From NCBI RefSeq assembly GCF_000146165.2, contig NC_004347.2:4263029-4327028 (forward strand): a stretch of 64,000 nt of DNA, in the 5' to 3' direction. Both the position numbers and the translations under genes were made by a program. Positions 35,840 to 45,252 of this stretch are shown one piece after another; within the stretch, counting starts at the first letter, position 1; each line of letters opens with the position of its first letter. The stretch is from Shewanella oneidensis MR-1. Its GTDB lineage: Bacteria; Pseudomonadota; Gammaproteobacteria; Enterobacterales; Shewanellaceae. The notes beneath the pieces are model-generated. The model saw nothing but the letters and a program-made list of their open reading frames with translations, did not search any database and was not told the DNA's origin.

Positions 35840-36169
35840 ATGATGAAAACTTCAACTAAGATCGCAATTGCAGCCGCGCTGATGGGTTGCTTAGCTACCC
35901 AAGCCTATGCTGCTGAAGGTGGGAATCCTAAAAAAGGTAAACACCTTTATAAAAAAGAATGTAAAGCCTGCCACAGCCAAGCAGGCGAAGGTGGAGAGCT
36001 TACCCCAATGAGCAAAACCATGAGCCAATGGGATCGTTTCTTCGATAAAGATAAGCACAAACTCAAACCCGAGGCATTCAACGGCCTCACCGAGCAAGAC
36101 CTCAAGGACATACAACAATTCCTGTATGACCATGCCGCCGACTCTGAGCAGCCGCAAACCTGCGGTTAA
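35840..36169 (+). CDS. Periplasmic monoheme cytochrome c
   Basis: 109 residues with signal peptide IAIAAALMGCLATQAYAA, one CxxCH heme site (CKACH, Cys41-His45) and several Met residues in PMSKTMSQW that could supply the sixth ligand. The small mature protein resembles cytochrome c of the class I type. It opens a three-gene set with the DUF3373 barrel and the octaheme Otr cytochrome, so it may shuttle electrons to Otr in the periplasm. AGGATGAG provides a ribosome-binding site. Confidence 0.88.
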   Translation: MMKTSTKIAIAAALMGCLATQAYAAEGGNPKKGKHLYKKECKACHSQAGEGGELTPMSKTMSQWDRFFDKDKHKLKPEAFNGLTEQDLKDIQQFLYDHAADSEQPQTCG

Positions 36170-36348
36170 TCGCTGCCAAGCCTAAAGCAAAGGGATAACC
36201 ACAGGCCTGCAACTGTAAGTTAACCCATTGATATAAAAATCAAAGCCCAATAAGAGCAACATGGGGAGCACACCTCAGGGACTCCTGTTGGGTAAATTTG
36301 GCACAGGGTCTTGAATCGGTGCCAACACAATACTCAGGGAGAAACCCT

Positions 36349-38073
36349 ATGCGTACACTCATTTCGATACTGGTTGCCAATGCGCTGTTTATGTCAGGCC
36401 AAGCCTTTGCCGCAGCCAATAACACTCAAGCAGATACTCAAAAGATGGCTGAGCTTAAACAACAGCTTACCGATATAACTGAACAACTCGATGAACTCAA
36501 TAGTCGTGTCGATAAAACCGAGCGACACACGTCATTAGATCGCCTTGAAATTACTGGTGACTTTAGAACCAAAGCCCACTCGCTGCATTACAGAGATGTG
36601 GTTTGGAACCCTGCGATTAATGTCAATTTCAATGACTTTGGTGCCAAAGCAATGTCGGGCGTTTTTGGTATGCCAAACGATCCTAACTCGCCACTCGGAA
36701 AAATGATGCAAGCCAACCCAGACCTTGCAGCCGCCTTCCAAAATGGCATGTTACAAGGCGTGATGCCCTATGTACTCGCCCCCAAAAGTGTACAGGACAT
36801 AGATAACGATATTTTTTACACCACTCGCTTGCGATTAAATCTGAAAGCCAAAGTATGGGATAACGTCAGCTTTGCTGGTCGTTTGAGCATGTATAAAAAC
36901 TGGGGCGACTCAACCGGCGTACAAGTATTTGATTCTTGGCGGTCATTCACTATGGATGGCACCAGCAGCGGCAACACCAGCGGTGACTGGCTACGGGTCG
37001 AGCGCGCCTATTTCGACTGGAAAAATATCAATGGCTCTGAGTTTTACCTCTCTATTGGTCGTCGCCCATCCACCTACGGCCCACCAAGCCACTACCGCGA
37101 AAACGAACTGCGCGGCGGCACGCCTTCAGGCCATTTAGTCAACTTTAACTTTGACGGTGCCACATTAGGTTACAACCTAGGGGAACTCACTGGAATTGAA
37201 GGACAAATAGTACGCTTCTGCTATGGCCAAGGCTTTGAATCCCAATGGGGTAATGGCGAAATGTTTGGCGATATCGTCACCAAAGATACTCACCTCGGCG
37301 GCTTTAATATCGATGCCATTAACGATGGCACTAACTTCCTGCAATTTACCCTGTTTGGTGCCAAAGACGTGAACGACGGCTTTAAGGGCACAATGGCTTT
37401 CCCAACCCAACTGGCGGGCATTTTTGCCCCCACCATGTACCAAGATATGCAAAAGTTCGACAACTTTAACTTTGTCACCCGAGTGCAACCTAGCGGCGTA
37501 ATTGGTGATATGTACCTCGGCGGTATTGGCTTTGCGCGTGAGGAGGCTAACGATATCAAATGGTTTGCCTCACTAGGCTGGACACGCGCTGAGCCTAATG
37601 GCAATGCTGGTATGTTTGGCGGCATGTTATCCGACGCCGTATTTGAAGCCGAGTTAAATAGCACTGGCACTGAAATCATCATGGTGCCTAAAACCAGCGA
37701 TGATACCGATACCAAAGACGGCTATGGCATCTATGTGGGCATTCAAATCCCCGCCCCCTACGGCAAATTCGGTTTGGAATATAACTATGGTTCCGAATAT
37801 TGGACGCCCTTTACCCAAGCCCAAGATGACCCTATCGGCAGCAAGTTAGCCACCCGTGGACACGTCGGCGAAGCCTATTACATCTTTGATATCAATCCAA
37901 AAATGTTTATCAAGCTGGCCGGACTCTATTACGACTATGAATACACAGGCAGCGGTACGCCAGTGGGTGCCCCTCAAAAAATTGATGATGTGTTAGCGGG
38001 CTCAGCCTACTCAATGCTGCCGGTAGTGGATAAGGCCTTTGATGTTAACGCCTCACTGACCATTAACTTCTAA
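36349..38073 (+). CDS. DUF3373 outer-membrane barrel protein
   Basis: About 574 residues from the ATG at 36349, which is preceded by AGGGAG and gives a signal peptide (LISILVANALFMSGQAFAA); the 17 codons upstream are not needed. A short coiled coil follows (residues about 30-60, LKQQLTDITEQLDELNSRVD), then a long region of amphipathic strands rich in Tyr, Trp, Phe and Gly ending in LTINF, a C-terminal Phe barrel signal. This matches DUF3373 porin-like proteins often found beside multiheme cytochromes. It could pass substrate to the periplasmic reductase, but that is inference. Confidence 0.8.
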   Translation: MRTLISILVANALFMSGQAFAAANNTQADTQKMAELKQQLTDITEQLDELNSRVDKTERHTSLDRLEITGDFRTKAHSLHYRDVVWNPAINVNFNDFGAKAMSGVFGMPNDPNSPLGKMMQANPDLAAAFQNGMLQGVMPYVLAPKSVQDIDNDIFYTTRLRLNLKAKVWDNVSFAGRLSMYKNWGDSTGVQVFDSWRSFTMDGTSSGNTSGDWLRVERAYFDWKNINGSEFYLSIGRRPSTYGPPSHYRENELRGGTPSGHLVNFNFDGATLGYNLGELTGIEGQIVRFCYGQGFESQWGNGEMFGDIVTKDTHLGGFNIDAINDGTNFLQFTLFGAKDVNDGFKGTMAFPTQLAGIFAPTMYQDMQKFDNFNFVTRVQPSGVIGDMYLGGIGFAREEANDIKWFASLGWTRAEPNGNAGMFGGMLSDAVFEAELNSTGTEIIMVPKTSDDTDTKDGYGIYVGIQIPAPYGKFGLEYNYGSEYWTPFTQAQDDPIGSKLATRGHVGEAYYIFDINPKMFIKLAGLYYDYEYTGSGTPVGAPQKIDDVLAGSAYSMLPVVDKAFDVNASLTINF

Positions 38074-38130
38074 TCCGTCATTGATCATTGCTATCAGCCT
38101 ACGGCATCGCTGGGGGCAGGAGTACCAAAA

Positions 38131-39516
38131 ATGAAACAACTTCTCTTTATCGCCTTAGCGGGTATGGCACTGCAAGCGCAAGCCGCCAATCCCCATAAAG
38201 ACGTGCTCAAAGGGCCCTTCACCACAGGTTCTGAGGTGACAACTCAGTGCTTAACCTGCCACGAAGAACAAGCCACAGATATGATGAAAACCTCCCACTG
38301 GACATGGGAGTTAGAACAAAAGCTACCCGATAGAACCGTGGTTCGGGGTAAGAAAAACAGTATTAATAACTTCTGTGTCGCCATATCCAGCAACGAGCCT
38401 CGCTGTACTAGCTGTCACGCTGGCTATGGTTGGAAGGACAATACCTTTGACTTTAAAGATAAAACTAAAGTTGACTGCTTAATTTGTCACGACACTACTG
38501 GCACCTATGTAAAAGATCCTGCGGGCGCTGGCGAACCTATGGCTAAGCTCGATCTAGCGAAGATAGCCCAAAATGTCGGAGCGCCAGTGCGGGATAACTG
38601 CGGTAGCTGCCACTTCTACGGCGGCGGTGGTGATGCGGTCAAACACGGCGATCTCGACTCTTCCATGGCCTATCCCGATAAAGCAACCGATGTTCACATG
38701 GACAGTGATGGCAATAACTTCCAATGCCAAAACTGCCATACCACTGAAAAACATCAAATATCAGGTAATGCCATGGGCGTATCACCAGGTGGTATCGACC
38801 ATATCGGTTGTGAAAACTGCCACGATAGCGCGCCGCACAGCAACAAAAAGCTCAATACCCATACCGCCACCGTGGCTTGCCAAACCTGCCATATTCCCTT
38901 CTTTGCTAAGAATGAACCCACCAAGATGCAGTGGGATTGGTCAACTGCGGGGGATGATAAGCCTGAAACTGTTGATCAATATGGCAAACATACTTACCAG
39001 AAGAAAAAAGGTAACTTCGTTTGGGAAAAAATGGTTAAGCCTCAATACGCTTGGTATAACGGCACTGCAAACGCATATATGGCTGGGGACAAAATGGACT
39101 CGAATGTCGTCACTAAACTGACCTACCCCATGGGCGACATTAACGATGCCAAAGCCAAAATTTATCCCTTTAAGGTCCATACTGGTAAGCAAATTTACGA
39201 TAAAAAGCTCAACATTTTTATCACGCCAAAAACCTATGGCAAAGGCGGATATTGGAGCGAGTTTGATTGGAATTTAGCGGCGAAACTGGGTATGGAAGCT
39301 AACCCAACCATGTTGGAAAAAGGCATCAAATACAGCGGTGAATATGACTTTGCAGCCACTGAAATGTGGTGGCGTATCAACCACATGGTGTCACCTAAAG
39401 AGCAAGCGCTTAACTGTAATGATTGCCACAACAAAGGCACACGCCTCGACTGGCAAGCTTTAGGATATCAAGGCGACCCAATGAAAAACAAACAAGGCCC
39501 TAAACATAAGCAATAA
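38131..39516 (+). CDS. otr: Octaheme tetrathionate reductase (Otr)
   Basis: 461 residues with signal peptide LLFIALAGMALQAQA and exactly eight CxxCH heme sites, at about residues 40, 92, 116, 157, 199, 227, 250 and 429. This number, spacing and length fit Otr of Shewanella, a periplasmic octaheme cytochrome that reduces tetrathionate and, in vitro, nitrite and hydroxylamine. The known enzyme has a Lys in place of a His at its active-site heme; I cannot assign that residue securely here. It follows the DUF3373 gene by 57 bases and ends at a strong terminator. Confidence 0.92.
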   Translation: MKQLLFIALAGMALQAQAANPHKDVLKGPFTTGSEVTTQCLTCHEEQATDMMKTSHWTWELEQKLPDRTVVRGKKNSINNFCVAISSNEPRCTSCHAGYGWKDNTFDFKDKTKVDCLICHDTTGTYVKDPAGAGEPMAKLDLAKIAQNVGAPVRDNCGSCHFYGGGGDAVKHGDLDSSMAYPDKATDVHMDSDGNNFQCQNCHTTEKHQISGNAMGVSPGGIDHIGCENCHDSAPHSNKKLNTHTATVACQTCHIPFFAKNEPTKMQWDWSTAGDDKPETVDQYGKHTYQKKKGNFVWEKMVKPQYAWYNGTANAYMAGDKMDSNVVTKLTYPMGDINDAKAKIYPFKVHTGKQIYDKKLNIFITPKTYGKGGYWSEFDWNLAAKLGMEANPTMLEKGIKYSGEYDFAATEMWWRINHMVSPKEQALNCNDCHNKGTRLDWQALGYQGDPMKNKQGPKHKQ

Positions 39517-39580
39517 CCATGTTGACTCGCCTAAAGCCTAATCGAGGCCAACGCGAGTATCGCTCCCCCTGCAAACCTTT

Positions 39581-39618
39581 GAGAGCTTAGAATCCCGTTG
39601 GCTAAGCTCTCTTTTTTT
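39581..39618 (+). terminator. Terminator after otr
   Basis: GAGAGCTTAG, an 11-base loop, CTAAGCTCTC and a run of seven T, 65 bases past the otr stop. Confidence 0.9.
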
Positions 39619-39749
39619 ATCTAACAAGCTAACCTCAACTCGGGTTAACAGATAGGTAAATACAATCTACAAAATGAGTTAACCTCAACTTGTGCTTTGC
39701 GATGATAACAAGACAAATTTACGCATCGCACGGCGATAGTTTACAAGCA

Positions 39750-41252
39750 TTAAGCAAGAGTAAATTTGAAAAAATCTTCCGCAGCCAATGGTTTAGAGTA
39801 ATAGTAACCTTGGATAAGTTTAACCCCTAATTCACCTAAATATCCTTGCTGTTCAACCGTCTCCACCCCCTCCGCAATAACATGCAACTTAGACTCGTTT
39901 GCAAACGAGATAATGGCATCTAAGGTTTTGCCATTAAAGTTATGGGATTGACCAATGGTATCGACAAACATCTTATCTATCTTCAATGTACTGATCCCTA
40001 GATGCTGAACATAGCTAAAACAGCCATAGCCCGTGCCAGCATCATCCAACTTAAGATCAATACCCAGCGCATAAATCTTATCGAGTGTCTGGCGAGCTAG
40101 CGTCATATCCTTAATTGGGAGTCGCTCGGTGATTTCTAAAGACAACCTGTGATGCCCCAGCATTCCTGATTCGACAATCTCTTGTAATTGATGATAAAAA
40201 TCATCATTTTCAAGATGAGCAGGCACAATGTTGATACTAAAAAATAACGGCGGGGATTGCCCCCCTAGCAGTTGAATATCATTAATGACCTTGTTCAACA
40301 TACTCGTCGTCATGGGAAGAATGTGTCCCCTCGCTTCAGCAAAGGGAATAAACTGATTGGGTGGGATCATCCGATTATCATGCCGAAGCCAGCGCACCAG
40401 CACTTCTGCCCCCACAGGCATTCCCGTACTACTATCGACAATAGGCTGATAATAGGGAATAAACTCCCCCCGCTGAATGCCCCGTTTTATTTGACTATCA
40501 AGGGAAATTTGATGGTTGTTCCAGCGCCAATACACTAAGCACGCCAACAAACCTAAGACAATCCCGGTTGCCACACTGACCCGCCAACCTAGCTGTGAAT
40601 ATTGTTCAAGGAAAACACGATTCCCCGATAGCTCAAAGGTCGCATGGTAGTAGGGATTTTGCTCTTGAACGACATGGTAAACCACAGGTTCATCAGCAAA
40701 ATTATCAAATCCAAACTCAATATAAGGATCTGAATCTAAGCTCACCTTGTACTCAAGACATCGCTCGCAATCCACTGGAACAAAATACCTCGGCCTAAGG
40801 GGAGTGATACTGGCAATGTAATCAATCCCCTCCATGTGACGCATTAAAAATAATTCGTGACTTGTCTGAGTATTATGGCTTGCCACCGCAATACTTAAAT
40901 TCTCTCTCACCTTATGGGCTTTCAATGCCGTTAAATCATGGGGTATTACGCCAGACTGACAGAGCACTTGGTTATCTTTATAAATCGCCAGCCAGCGGAC
41001 AAAGCTGGAATCAAAGGTTTTCTGTTTCAATAGGCTTTCTAATTCTGCGGTACAAGTCACACCTGGGTCTAAGCGCGGCATTTCAAGTATTTGTTCTGCT
41101 GACTCAGTAATATACATCTGAAATTTACTTGCAAGCATCTCAGAATCACGCGCGATAACGCTATTAGCAATGATGCGATCCACGCCCTTCACCAGCACCA
41201 ATCCGAGTGCAAACACGACGAGAAAAATGATGATGTACTTTATTTTGCCCAT
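39750..41252 (-). CDS. CSS-domain EAL c-di-GMP phosphodiesterase
   Basis: A 500-residue inner-membrane enzyme. Membrane helices at about 5-22 and 225-245 bracket a periplasmic CSS-type sensor with Cys67 and Cys98 (the latter in LCQSG), which in this family form a redox-sensitive disulfide. The cytoplasmic EAL domain (about 255-500) keeps its catalytic residues: EVLVRW, NIVPAHL, LEITERLP, LKLDDAGTGYGC, LKIDKMF and IAEGVET. Active hydrolysis of c-di-GMP is therefore likely. It is divergent from the adhesin export operon, so it may tune adhesin production or release locally; this is inference from position. Confidence 0.88.
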   Translation of the reverse strand: MGKIKYIIIFLVVFALGLVLVKGVDRIIANSVIARDSEMLASKFQMYITESAEQILEMPRLDPGVTCTAELESLLKQKTFDSSFVRWLAIYKDNQVLCQSGVIPHDLTALKAHKVRENLSIAVASHNTQTSHELFLMRHMEGIDYIASITPLRPRYFVPVDCERCLEYKVSLDSDPYIEFGFDNFADEPVVYHVVQEQNPYYHATFELSGNRVFLEQYSQLGWRVSVATGIVLGLLACLVYWRWNNHQISLDSQIKRGIQRGEFIPYYQPIVDSSTGMPVGAEVLVRWLRHDNRMIPPNQFIPFAEARGHILPMTTSMLNKVINDIQLLGGQSPPLFFSINIVPAHLENDDFYHQLQEIVESGMLGHHRLSLEITERLPIKDMTLARQTLDKIYALGIDLKLDDAGTGYGCFSYVQHLGISTLKIDKMFVDTIGQSHNFNGKTLDAIISFANESKLHVIAEGVETVEQQGYLGELGVKLIQGYYYSKPLAAEDFFKFTLA

Positions 41253-41433
41253 AATTTACTCATACACAACTATCGCCCCAAATAATGATTAAGCTGCCTT
41301 ACAACACTGAAAACACCTGAACAGCAACTAACATAAAGCAAACATAATGTTAACAACAAAGCAGAGTAAAAACATTAAAAGTTAAACTAAATAAGCAATA
41401 AAATTCATTTGCTTGGTGTTGTACACTACAAAT

Positions 41434-41464
41434 TGTTAATGATAGTGTTAATTAAGATGTTAAT
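41434..41464. repeat. Three TGTTAAT repeats at exact 12-base spacing
   Basis: TGTTAAT begins at 41434, 41446 and 41458, a strict 12-base period. A related TGTTAAC lies at 41348. The array is in the divergent region between the EAL gene and the export operon and could be an operator for cooperative binding. Confidence 0.7.
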
Positions 41465-41515
41465 GCGGTTTTTGATTTTCGTGATGAATGTAATGCTATT
41501 TAAGGTGTACGAAAC

Positions 41516-43165
41516 ATGATTGAGTCTTTACGTCTATTGGCACAACACAAATCATTTACCGAGCTTTTGCTTTCATCTACCCTGATTAATGTGCTGTCAC
41601 TGGCATTACCGTTCACAATGTTACAAATATATGATCGGATTTTGCCCAATGAAGCTTACGGCACCGCCAGTGTATTAGCGATTGGCGTTGGAATCGCCAT
41701 ATTACTAGAACTAGTACTACGCTATACACGCAGCTGGTTACTTGCCCTCAACGCGTCGAACTATGAGCTACAAACCACAGCTCAATTTGTCGATCGACTG
41801 ATGAAGGCGGATTACCACCACGTAGAGCAATTAGGATCAGGTAAAATACTCCACGGTATCACCAGCATTGCTACCATGCGGGAGATTTACTCAGGGCAAG
41901 CTGCTGTCGCCTTAATGGATTTTCCATTTGTTATCATATTTTTAGCCTTAGTAGCCTATATTGGCGGACCATTAGTCTTTATCCCAATATTGGTTTGGGG
42001 GATAGCTGGCATTGGCGTGTGGCAAATAGGCAAAAAACTCTCCGTCGCCACCCGAGAACTCGCCATCAGTGACGATGAACGAACCCGCTTACTCATTTTA
42101 GTGTTATCAGGCTTAACGACGGCAAAATCCCTCGCGTTGGAATCGCGAATTACTTATGCCTACAAAAAAATCAACTACCAAAGGTTAGCGCAGCAAAATG
42201 AGGTTGATTGGCTATCATCCCAGTTACAAGAATGGATTCAGGGGGCTTCGCAGGCTACCACACTGGCACTGGTGCTGATTGGCTGTTTTGAAGTATTAAA
42301 TGGCGATCTAACAACGGGGGGATTAGCGGCATGTTCAATCCTTGCAGGCAGAGCCGTCGCGCCCTTAAGTGCAATTGGCAGTTTAAAAGCGAAGTTTGTT
42401 ACCGCTCAGTCTGCGATGCAAGATGTTAACGAAATCATAGCCTCCCCTCCAGAGTCCTTGAATGGTACTCAGGTTTACCAGCAAAAATTACCTTCAGGCC
42501 CCATTCAATTTGAGCAGGTATCAGCACAACAAACAGGGGCAAAACTTAAGCAAATTAACCTAACAATCCCCGCGGGTAGCCTTGTCACTGTAACCTCAAA
42601 TCCACTCACACATGCCAGTTTATTGTTAAGTACCGTGGGCGGCTATCATCAGGTGACAGAGGGTGCCATCAAGATTGATTCTATCCCATTAACTGAACAT
42701 GACCCGCTGGAGTATCGCCAATCCATTAGCTATGTGTCGCCATGGGCTACGTTACTTGCGGGCTCCATTTTGGATAATCTGACTCTGTTTCGCCATGAGC
42801 GGGAAGCCTATGCCATGGTTCTCGCAGACAAACTGGGCTTATCTGCCACGATTGCGCAGTTACCTGCGGGTTATCAAACCTTAGTGGGTAATAATGACAG
42901 CCAAATGCTCAATAAGGGGGCTATCAAGCTCATCGCCATTGTCAGAGCGCTTGCCCAATCCCCTTCGATACTGTTACTCGACGAGCCTATGGTCTCCCTC
43001 GATGCAGACTCTCAGCAACGCCTACTCGCTTTGTTACTCGAACTCAAAAACCACATCACCCTGATTGTGGCCTCCTATTTTACGGAAATTGCAGCGATCA
43101 GTGACTATCGCATCCATATTTCATCGCAAGGGGACGCAACTATGTCGTCAAATGGGGAGCTTTAA
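41516..43165 (+). CDS. Type I secretion ABC half-transporter with degenerate ATP site
   Basis: 549 residues: a six-helix membrane domain (about 15-290) with the type I secretion opening FTELLLSSTLINVLSLALPFTML, fused to a nucleotide-binding domain (about 320-545). That domain is damaged: the Walker A position reads VTSNPLTHASLL with no GxxGxGK[ST], the ABC signature reads LNKGAIKL, and the H-loop His is replaced (IVASYF). Walker B (ILLLDEP) and the D-loop region (SLDAD) remain. It lacks the N-terminal C39-like domain. It is two bases from the second ABC gene, with which it must form a heterodimer. Confidence 0.88.
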   Translation: MIESLRLLAQHKSFTELLLSSTLINVLSLALPFTMLQIYDRILPNEAYGTASVLAIGVGIAILLELVLRYTRSWLLALNASNYELQTTAQFVDRLMKADYHHVEQLGSGKILHGITSIATMREIYSGQAAVALMDFPFVIIFLALVAYIGGPLVFIPILVWGIAGIGVWQIGKKLSVATRELAISDDERTRLLILVLSGLTTAKSLALESRITYAYKKINYQRLAQQNEVDWLSSQLQEWIQGASQATTLALVLIGCFEVLNGDLTTGGLAACSILAGRAVAPLSAIGSLKAKFVTAQSAMQDVNEIIASPPESLNGTQVYQQKLPSGPIQFEQVSAQQTGAKLKQINLTIPAGSLVTVTSNPLTHASLLLSTVGGYHQVTEGAIKIDSIPLTEHDPLEYRQSISYVSPWATLLAGSILDNLTLFRHEREAYAMVLADKLGLSATIAQLPAGYQTLVGNNDSQMLNKGAIKLIAIVRALAQSPSILLLDEPMVSLDADSQQRLLALLLELKNHITLIVASYFTEIAAISDYRIHISSQGDATMSSNGEL

Positions 43166-43167
43166 CA

Positions 43168-45252
43168 ATGCATAACCAAGCGCAGTCTGTCCCAAACTTA
43201 AAATCCCTATTAGTCACACTATTTACTCAACTCGGACTTAATGCCCAAGCCAAGAATATTGAACGCAGCGCATTAGTGGATGATGCGAGTTATTTAGATG
43301 CGTATGTCTTATTTAAAAAACATCATGTTGTGGCCGATTTACGCTCTATTGATCCCGAGACGCTCAGCCATACAATCTATCCTTTCCTTATCCTACCTGA
43401 AGAGGGAGAGCCGCAGATAGGACGGCGCAACCAGCACACCTTTGAATATTTAGGCCCACACAATCAATGGCAGCCAATCACACTCCCTTCTGATGGAAAA
43501 GTATTTATTATTAACAGCCTGCCTTCCCTCAATCAAAAAAGGAGTCGCTTTGCCAGCCAGTTTAAGCAGCAAAAAAAGTGGTTCAAACCCGTTTTTTTAT
43601 TAAGCCTCGTAGCCAGCTTAACCGGATTAGCGATACCGCTTTTTACCATGGCGGTATACGACAGAGTAATAGGAGGACAAGCCCCCAATATTTTACCTGG
43701 TATCGCAATTGGTGCATTCCTTGCTTTAAGCATTTTTATTTCTAGCCGATTGCTGCGGGCCAAAGTGCTGGCCAGCGCAAGCAATAAATTGGCGCGAGAT
43801 CTGTCAGCCGTATCCTTTAATCAACTCCTCAGTATGCCCTTGATGATGTTATCCCGAGTTGGACTATCAAATCATTTGGCACGACTTCGTAACGCCGAAA
43901 AGGTGAGAGGATTACTGTCAGGCCCTAGCGGGGGTGGGCTGATTGATTTGCCCTTTACGATCGTGGCGCTTATTGCCATCACAGTTCTCAGTGGTTGGCT
44001 GGTATTAGTACCACTTTGTATGTTGATTCTGTTTTACCTAGTGATGAAAGCCCTAAACCGTTATACCCAAGCCACCAGCCCAACCATCAGCAATGACTAC
44101 CAAAACAGCCTCAATGAACTAGCCAAGAATGTATTAGAGCTGAAAACCGCAGGGGAAACCGAAGGCTGGTACGCAGATTTTATCCGTCGTTGCCGCGAGC
44201 ACTGCCGACAACAATTTATATATGCCAAACGTAATGGACTTAATGCGGCAGTAGCCCATGCCATGGGGCTAATAACAGCCCTAGTTACCGTGTTTTGTGG
44301 CATTTTTTTAGTGTTAAATCAGAGCATTTCACCCGGCGCTTTAATCGCCTGTGGAATGTTGATTTGGCGCATCACAGGCCCCGCCCAATTAGCCTTTTCT
44401 TCGGCGCCTAAAATTAACATGATAAACAGCACTGTCACCCAGTTTGATCGTTTTATGGAGGTGACGACCGAATTTAATCAACTCCGCCTCGATGGGCCTA
44501 ACTTAAATAAAGCGCCTGCACTCAACTTTAAGCATGTCACCCTTCGTTACACTGCTGAAGCAGAACCTGCACTCTCTGGCGTCACATTTGATGTTGAAGC
44601 AGGAGAAACTGTCGCCATTATCGGCCCTAATGGCAGTGGTAAAAGCACCTTATTGCTGACAGCCGTAGGCGTGATTGATACCCAAGCCGGCTTTGTCACT
44701 TTAGATGGCAAAAACCTGAAACAATTTGATCCTGAAGCCTTACGCCAATGGGCCGCATTCAGCCCGACCCACACCGAACTACTGCCGGGATCGTTAGCAG
44801 ATAACTTACGTCTGGCTAAACCCGATGCCACCGATGAGGAGTTGTGCCAAGCACTGTATGAGGCAGGTGGAGACGCTTTAAAAGAGGTGCTCGGTGGCGA
44901 TTTACATCGCAGTTTATCCGCACAGGGAGCCAATATGTTTTCGGTGGTAGGGAGTGGCTATATCAGCCTAGCTCGTGCCCTATTAAAAAAATCGCCTTTG
45001 CTTGTCATGGATGAACCTATCGCCAACCGTAATCCTTTTGCGAAAAAAACCTTTATCGAAACCTTAACCAAGTTAAAGGGCAAAACCACTATTTTATTTA
45101 CTAGCCATGATCAAGAACTGATCCAGCACGCTGATAAGGTCGTTATCTTAGATAAAGGCTCTGTGGTTTATGCAGGTCCGATCCCAAACAAACCCGCAGC
45201 AAGCGATGAAAACCAATCAATGGCTAGCATGGAGACCACACACAATGAATGA
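43168..45252 (+). CDS. Type I secretion ABC transporter, ATP-binding partner
   Basis: 694 residues. An N-terminal domain of about 130 residues resembles the catalytically dead C39-peptidase-like domain of adhesin/toxin exporters. A six-helix membrane domain (about 140-420, FLLSLVASLTGLAIPLFTMAVYDRV) and an ATPase domain follow. Walker A is intact (IIGPNGSGKST), Walker B is LLVMDEP and the H-loop His is present (FTSHDQE), but the signature is aberrant (VVGSGYISLARALL in place of LSGGQ) and the D-loop reads IANRNP. With the first half-transporter it would have at most one working, and atypical, ATP site. Confidence 0.88.
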   Translation: MHNQAQSVPNLKSLLVTLFTQLGLNAQAKNIERSALVDDASYLDAYVLFKKHHVVADLRSIDPETLSHTIYPFLILPEEGEPQIGRRNQHTFEYLGPHNQWQPITLPSDGKVFIINSLPSLNQKRSRFASQFKQQKKWFKPVFLLSLVASLTGLAIPLFTMAVYDRVIGGQAPNILPGIAIGAFLALSIFISSRLLRAKVLASASNKLARDLSAVSFNQLLSMPLMMLSRVGLSNHLARLRNAEKVRGLLSGPSGGGLIDLPFTIVALIAITVLSGWLVLVPLCMLILFYLVMKALNRYTQATSPTISNDYQNSLNELAKNVLELKTAGETEGWYADFIRRCREHCRQQFIYAKRNGLNAAVAHAMGLITALVTVFCGIFLVLNQSISPGALIACGMLIWRITGPAQLAFSSAPKINMINSTVTQFDRFMEVTTEFNQLRLDGPNLNKAPALNFKHVTLRYTAEAEPALSGVTFDVEAGETVAIIGPNGSGKSTLLLTAVGVIDTQAGFVTLDGKNLKQFDPEALRQWAAFSPTHTELLPGSLADNLRLAKPDATDEELCQALYEAGGDALKEVLGGDLHRSLSAQGANMFSVVGSGYISLARALLKKSPLLVMDEPIANRNPFAKKTFIETLTKLKGKTTILFTSHDQELIQHADKVVILDKGSVVYAGPIPNKPAASDENQSMASMETTHNE

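Noticed and set aside
41472..41499. Promoter TTGATT-N16-TGCTAT directly before the export operon
   Set aside because: Its start site would leave only about ten bases before the ATG, cutting into the ribosome-binding site; the match may be chance.
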